NCBI GenBank assembly: GCA_003219925.1 | Contig: QHQU01000217.1 | Coordinates: 1-15,757, forward strand | DNA length: 15,757 bases | From: Verrucomicrobiota bacterium | GTDB lineage: Bacteria; Verrucomicrobiota; Verrucomicrobiia; Chthoniobacterales; UBA10450 | Direction: 5' to 3' | Part shown: one piece after another, positions 13,085-15,757 of the stretch | How positions within the stretch are numbered: the first letter of the stretch is position 1 | How the letters are laid out: each line of letters begins with the position of its first letter | Program-made: the position numbers and the translations under genes | The notes under the pieces: model-generated | Database searches by the model: none | Seen by the model: the letters and a program-made list of their open reading frames with translations, nothing else | What the model was told of the DNA's origin: nothing

Positions 13085-14578
13085 ATGGTTTCATTCATCT
13101 GGACAATCTGTTATCTCAGCGTGCTCGTCGGCCTTTCGGCTTACGGCGTCCACCGCTATTTTATTATTTACCTTTTTCTCAAGAATCGGAAACGGGAGTC
13201 CGTGCCGGCCGGCCGATTTGAAAAATTGCCGGTCGTGACCGTGCAGTTGCCCATCTTCAACGAAGTTTATGTGGTCGAGAGATTGCTGCGCTCGGTCAGC
13301 AAATTGGATTACCCGCGCGATCGTTTGCAAATCCAGGTGCTGGACGATTCGACCGACGACACGCGCGAGATTACGGCGGATTGCGCGGCGGAATTGCGCA
13401 AGCGCGGCTTTGATGTCGAACTGATTCATCGGGCCGATCGCACCGGCTTCAAAGCCGGCGCGCTGGAACGAGGGCTGGCTACCGCCCGCGGTGAATTCGT
13501 CTGTATTCTCGATGCCGATTTTGTTCCGCCGCCTCATTTGCTGCGCAAGACGGTCGATTTCTTTACCGATCCAAAAGTGGGGATGATTCAAACGCGCTGG
13601 GGCCATTTGAATCGCTGCTATTCCTTGCTCACCCGGGTGCAGGCGATGTTTCTTGACGGCCATCTCGTCCTCGAACAAACCGCCCGCTCTCGTAGTGGTC
13701 GCTTTTTCAACTTCAACGGAACGGCCGGACTCTGGCGAAAGTCGTGCATTAAAGAGGCTGGTGGCTGGCAGCACGACACGCTGACGGAGGATCTGGATCT
13801 GAGTTATCGCGCGCAACTGGCGGGCTGGAAATTTATCTTCCTCCCCGACGTTGTGACCCCGGCAGAACTGCCGGTCGATATGAATGGCTTCAAGTCGCAG
13901 CAGCATCGTTGGACGAAAGGCTCCATTCAGACCTGCAAAAAACTGCTGCCGGAAATTTGGCGGAGCAAGCTGCCGATGCCGATCAAGCTGGAGGCGACCG
14001 GCCATCTTGTTTCCAATTTCGCATATTTGCTTCTCGCTTGTCTTGTTGTCCTCCTGCATCCCTCGACCGGCGGCCCGCAATCCGGGTGGGTCCGAACGTT
14101 GCTTATTGATGTGCCGATCTTTCTAACCGCTTCCGTCTCGGTCGCAGTCTTTTACATTTGCGCGCAGCGCGAACTGCATCCGCGAACCTGGATGAAGGAA
14201 ATCATGCTTTTGCCCTGCCTGCTCGCTCTTGGGGTCGGCTTGTCGCTAAATAACGCCCGCGCCGTCCTCGAAGCGGTGTTCAATCATCAATCAGATTTCA
14301 CCCGCACCCCGAAATATGGGATAGAACGCAAAGCCCAGCCCTGGCGCAATTGCCGCTATATGCCTCTCAAGTCAGTATTGCCTGCGGCTGAGATGTTTTT
14401 TGCCGTTTACTTTAGCTACTTTGTCTGGTACGCGATTGAGCACCGGCAGTTCCTTTCGGTCCCGTTCTTGCTTATGTTTCAATTCGGGTTTCTTTACGTC
14501 TCGTTTTGCTCCGTCATACAATGGCTACCGAAATTCAGTTGGAACAACGGCAGGGCGCCTGACGCGCTCCCGGCCTAA
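13085..14578 (+). CDS. Cellulose-synthase-like family 2 glycosyltransferase
   Basis: A processive-type membrane GT2 of 497 residues. One N-terminal membrane helix (about 5-31) is followed by the cytosolic catalytic domain, with VTVQLPIFNEVYVVERLL, the nucleotide-binding Asp pair in LDDSTDDT (87-88), FKAGALERGL, the DxD metal site DAD (143-145), the catalytic TED (234-236), and the chain-binding QQHRW (272-276). Several membrane segments follow. D, DxD, TED and QxxRW together identify a polymerising beta-glycan synthase. The sequence style (PIFNE.YVVERLL, DDSTDDT) resembles bacterial relatives of plant CslA/CslC enzymes, so a mannan- or glucan-like product is plausible but not determined. No PilZ domain is present, unlike BcsA, so direct c-di-GMP control is not expected. 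It sits 8 nt upstream of an L,D-transpeptidase, suggesting a joint envelope role. Confidence 0.88.
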   Translation: MVSFIWTICYLSVLVGLSAYGVHRYFIIYLFLKNRKRESVPAGRFEKLPVVTVQLPIFNEVYVVERLLRSVSKLDYPRDRLQIQVLDDSTDDTREITADCAAELRKRGFDVELIHRADRTGFKAGALERGLATARGEFVCILDADFVPPPHLLRKTVDFFTDPKVGMIQTRWGHLNRCYSLLTRVQAMFLDGHLVLEQTARSRSGRFFNFNGTAGLWRKSCIKEAGGWQHDTLTEDLDLSYRAQLAGWKFIFLPDVVTPAELPVDMNGFKSQQHRWTKGSIQTCKKLLPEIWRSKLPMPIKLEATGHLVSNFAYLLLACLVVLLHPSTGGPQSGWVRTLLIDVPIFLTASVSVAVFYICAQRELHPRTWMKEIMLLPCLLALGVGLSLNNARAVLEAVFNHQSDFTRTPKYGIERKAQPWRNCRYMPLKSVLPAAEMFFAVYFSYFVWYAIEHRQFLSVPFLLMFQFGFLYVSFCSVIQWLPKFSWNNGRAPDALPA

Positions 14579-14586
14579 ACGCACCT

Positions 14587-15321
14587 ATGTCTCGCCTTCG
14601 TTGGTTCTTGCTCGTTGCGGTGGTTGCGCCGGGGGCGACGCCATTACGCGCGCAGTTCGTCCAGCCCAATGTGATCGTCAGTGTGCGCGATCAAAAATTG
14701 ATGCTCCTCGACAACGGCGGCAGTGCCGCAGTTTATCCAATCTCTACCTCCAAATTCGGACTTGGCGATAGATGGGGTTCGATGGCGACGCCGCTCGGCA
14801 CCCTTCAAGTTGCTCAGAAAATCGGTGACCACGCGCCGGTCGGCGCGGTATTTCACAACCGCCGGTTCACCGGCGAAATTTTGCAGCCGAACACACCAGG
14901 CCGCGATCCTATCATTACCCGCATCCTCTGGCTACGCGGTCTGGAAGCTGAAAATGCGCATGCTTATAACCGGGGCATTTACATCCACGGAACGCCGGAG
15001 GAAAAAACAATCGGCCGGCCCGCCAGCTACGGTTGTATTCGAATGAAATCGTCCGACGTCTCCTCGCTTTACGCGCAGTTATCTATCGGCGCAATCGTGC
15101 AAATCACGGCCGACCATTTGCCGAAGGTGAGTCGCGCGGCCAAGGGGACGCTCGTTTCTACGCCGGCTTCCGCTCGCACTCCGACTCACGCCGTTTTCAC
15201 GGTCGATTCGTCAAAGCCAGGCGCGGAAAAGGCGAGCGTTACGCCGCTTGCTCCCAAGACATCGGTCGCACCGGCAAAGAAATCGGATTCTACTGCCTGG
15301 TTGCGGAACGCGCGCGCCTGA
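14587..15321 (+). CDS. L,D-transpeptidase (YkuD domain), exported
   Basis: L,D-transpeptidases cross-link peptidoglycan stem peptides (3-3 links) or attach proteins to the wall, working outside the cytoplasmic membrane. The 244-residue product has a signal-like N-terminus (MSRLRWFLLVAVVAP..., probable cleavage after LRA at about residue 22). The YkuD domain has VRDQKLMLLDNG, TPLGTLQVAQK, and the catalytic signature YIHGTPEEKTIGRPASYGCIRM with His134, Ser148-x-Cys150 and Arg152. A tail of about 60 residues rich in Ala, Pro, Ser, Thr and Lys follows and is probably disordered. The ATG at 14587 has no evident Shine-Dalgarno and lies 8 nt after the GT2 stop, so it is probably cotranscribed and translated by coupling or readthrough of ribosomes. 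Confidence 0.92.
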   Translation: MSRLRWFLLVAVVAPGATPLRAQFVQPNVIVSVRDQKLMLLDNGGSAAVYPISTSKFGLGDRWGSMATPLGTLQVAQKIGDHAPVGAVFHNRRFTGEILQPNTPGRDPIITRILWLRGLEAENAHAYNRGIYIHGTPEEKTIGRPASYGCIRMKSSDVSSLYAQLSIGAIVQITADHLPKVSRAAKGTLVSTPASARTPTHAVFTVDSSKPGAEKASVTPLAPKTSVAPAKKSDSTAWLRNARA

Positions 15322-15335
15322 GTACGCACTTGCGG

Positions 15336-15381
15336 TTGACAAATGGGAGCGCATCCATGACGCTCCCGCCCGCAATTTTTT
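15336..15381 (+). promoter_or_regulatory. Candidate rpsT promoter and hairpin leader
   Basis: A perfect TTGACA (15336-15341) stands 15 nt after the transpeptidase stop. No good -10 is at the ideal spacing (GACGCT at 15359-15364), so promoter status is uncertain. Overlapping it, GGGAGCG (15345-15351) and CGCTCCC (15361-15367) form a perfect 7-bp stem with a 9-nt loop. A T6 run comes 8 nt later (15376-15381), just before the rpsT ATG. The hairpin could end part of the upstream transcription, act as a leader control of rpsT, or both; the gap between stem and T run is longer than in standard intrinsic terminators. Confidence 0.35.
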
Positions 15382-15387
15382 GATCGC

Positions 15388-15636
15388 ATGGCCAACACCA
15401 AATCCGCTGCCAAACGTGCGCGCCAGACCGAGCGCCGAGCACTTCGCAATCGCCGCGTCTTGAGCCGTATTCGCACCCTAAGTAAGCGCGCGGCCAGCGC
15501 CGACGCACCGGCGAGCGATATCAGCGGCCTGATTTCGGCGATAGATAAAGCGGCCAAGCGCGGGATTATTCATCGCAACGCTGCCATCCGACGCAAAGCC
15601 AGACTGGTGCGCGCTCGAGCTGGCGCCAGCAAGTAA
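15388..15636 (+). CDS. rpsT: 30S ribosomal protein S20
   Basis: S20 binds 16S rRNA early in assembly of the small ribosomal subunit. The 82-residue product starts MANTKSAAKRARQTERRALRNRR and ends GIIHRNAAIRRKARLVRARAG. These are the conserved basic helix of S20 (typically K/N.KSAKKR...E..R..N...S..RT) and its IIHKNxAARKKSRL-type C-terminal motif. Length is within the family range (about 80-90). Arg and Lys are abundant, as expected. The ATG at 15388 is the only sensible start; no strong Shine-Dalgarno precedes it. E. coli S20 represses its own translation; whether the hairpin upstream here does a similar job is open. Usually a monocistronic gene; here it lies between the transpeptidase gene and a new membrane protein gene. 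Confidence 0.96.
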   Translation: MANTKSAAKRARQTERRALRNRRVLSRIRTLSKRAASADAPASDISGLISAIDKAAKRGIIHRNAAIRRKARLVRARAGASK

Positions 15637-15641
15637 ACGAA

Positions 15642-15693
15642 GTCCTGCGCGTTTAGCGTTGCATCTGGCGCAGGACAGATAAACTTGCTGTCC
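15642..15693 (+). repeat. Overlapping, mutually exclusive inverted repeats after rpsT
   Basis: GTCCTGCGC (15642-15650) pairs perfectly with GCGCAGGAC (15668-15676), a 9-bp stem with a 17-nt loop. GGACAG (15673-15678) pairs with CTGTCC (15688-15693), a 6-bp stem with a 9-nt loop ending 1 nt before the next ATG. The two stems share GGAC, so only one can form at a time. No T run follows either, so this is not an ordinary terminator. It could be an rpsT 3' end structure or a leader controlling access to the following start. Confidence 0.45.
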
Positions 15694-15694
15694 G

Positions 15695-15757
15695 ATGATT
15701 CCGGCTTTGTTTCTCGTCATTTGTGTCGTCGCTTTTCGGGCGATGACGGGTCTCCTC
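15695..15757 (+). CDS. Membrane protein, N-terminal 21 codons (cut by window edge)
   Basis: ATG at 15695 opens a frame to the window end: MIPALFLVICVVAFRAMTGL. It is hydrophobic with one arginine, as in the first membrane helix of an integral membrane protein. The style resembles DUF6580-type membrane proteins, but the piece is too short to assign. There is no clear Shine-Dalgarno; the start lies directly after the hairpin at 15673-15693 and 58 nt after rpsT. An inverted repeat within the first codons (TCGTCGC / GCGATGA, one wobble pair) was noted. The call rests on position, frame and hydrophobicity only. Confidence 0.4.
   Translation, partial: MIPALFLVICVVAFRAMTGLL

Noticed and set aside
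13091..14080. 329-codon open frame on the minus strand under the GT2 gene
   Set aside because: Antisense shadow: the plus-strand frame has every GT2 motif in order, while this one has no recognisable domain and arginine/glutamine-rich composition.
1..15757. tRNA, rRNA, CRISPR array, transposase or prophage genes
   Set aside because: None seen on either strand; the repeats present are isolated palindromes, not spacer-separated arrays, and there are no integrase or transposase motifs.

Overview
The window looks like ordinary chromosome from a moderately GC-rich bacterium, most likely a member of the Verrucomicrobiota (Chthoniobacterales/Spartobacteria-like). This is inferred from the gene neighbourhoods, the scarcity of strong Shine-Dalgarno sites, a TMTC-like membrane glycosyltransferase carrying TPRs, and dispersed palindromes whose translations (SRAKSRDP-like, RQDAGAT-like) are typical of such genomes. 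No tRNA, rRNA, CRISPR array, transposase or phage gene was seen. All functional calls come from reading motifs; no database search was run.

Left part (1-3515), minus strand. The 5' end of an inositol-monophosphatase-like gene is cut by the window edge. Beyond it lies a non-coding stretch with an apparently decayed inverted repeat, then a strong minus-strand intrinsic terminator. That terminator closes a cluster transcribed in the order yicC, gmk, coaC, coaB and a lysine-rich 19-codon microgene. The cluster combines RNA turnover (YicC), GMP phosphorylation (Gmk) and two consecutive coenzyme A steps. CoaC and CoaB are separate overlapping genes rather than the usual fusion. A dispersed palindrome sits between gmk and coaC, where many bacteria carry rpoZ.

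Middle part (3540-8628). A plus-strand membrane glycosyltransferase with C-terminal TPRs converges on a minus-strand mutY-trpB pair (DNA repair plus tryptophan synthesis). mutY is head-to-head with rnhC (RNase HIII). A second copy of the dispersed palindrome occupies their whole divergent junction: it appears to be translated as the N-terminus of MutY and supplies the probable ATG of rnhC.

Right part (8693-15757). A pseudo-receiver/DUF4388 protein is translationally coupled to a small helical protein. Next come an HU/IHF-family protein with a tail, and a convergent hybrid histidine kinase (extracellular sensor, PAS, HisKA, ATPase, receiver). Divergent from the kinase is an envelope pair: a cellulose-synthase-like GT2 enzyme and an L,D-transpeptidase. 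rpsT (ribosomal protein S20) follows, then the first 21 codons of a membrane protein.

I found no clearly new multi-gene system. The most interesting items are the palindrome captured by two divergent genes, the lysine-rich microgene with its own terminator, a glutamate in place of the catalytic aspartate of MutY, and a receiver-like domain with glutamate at the phosphorylation site.
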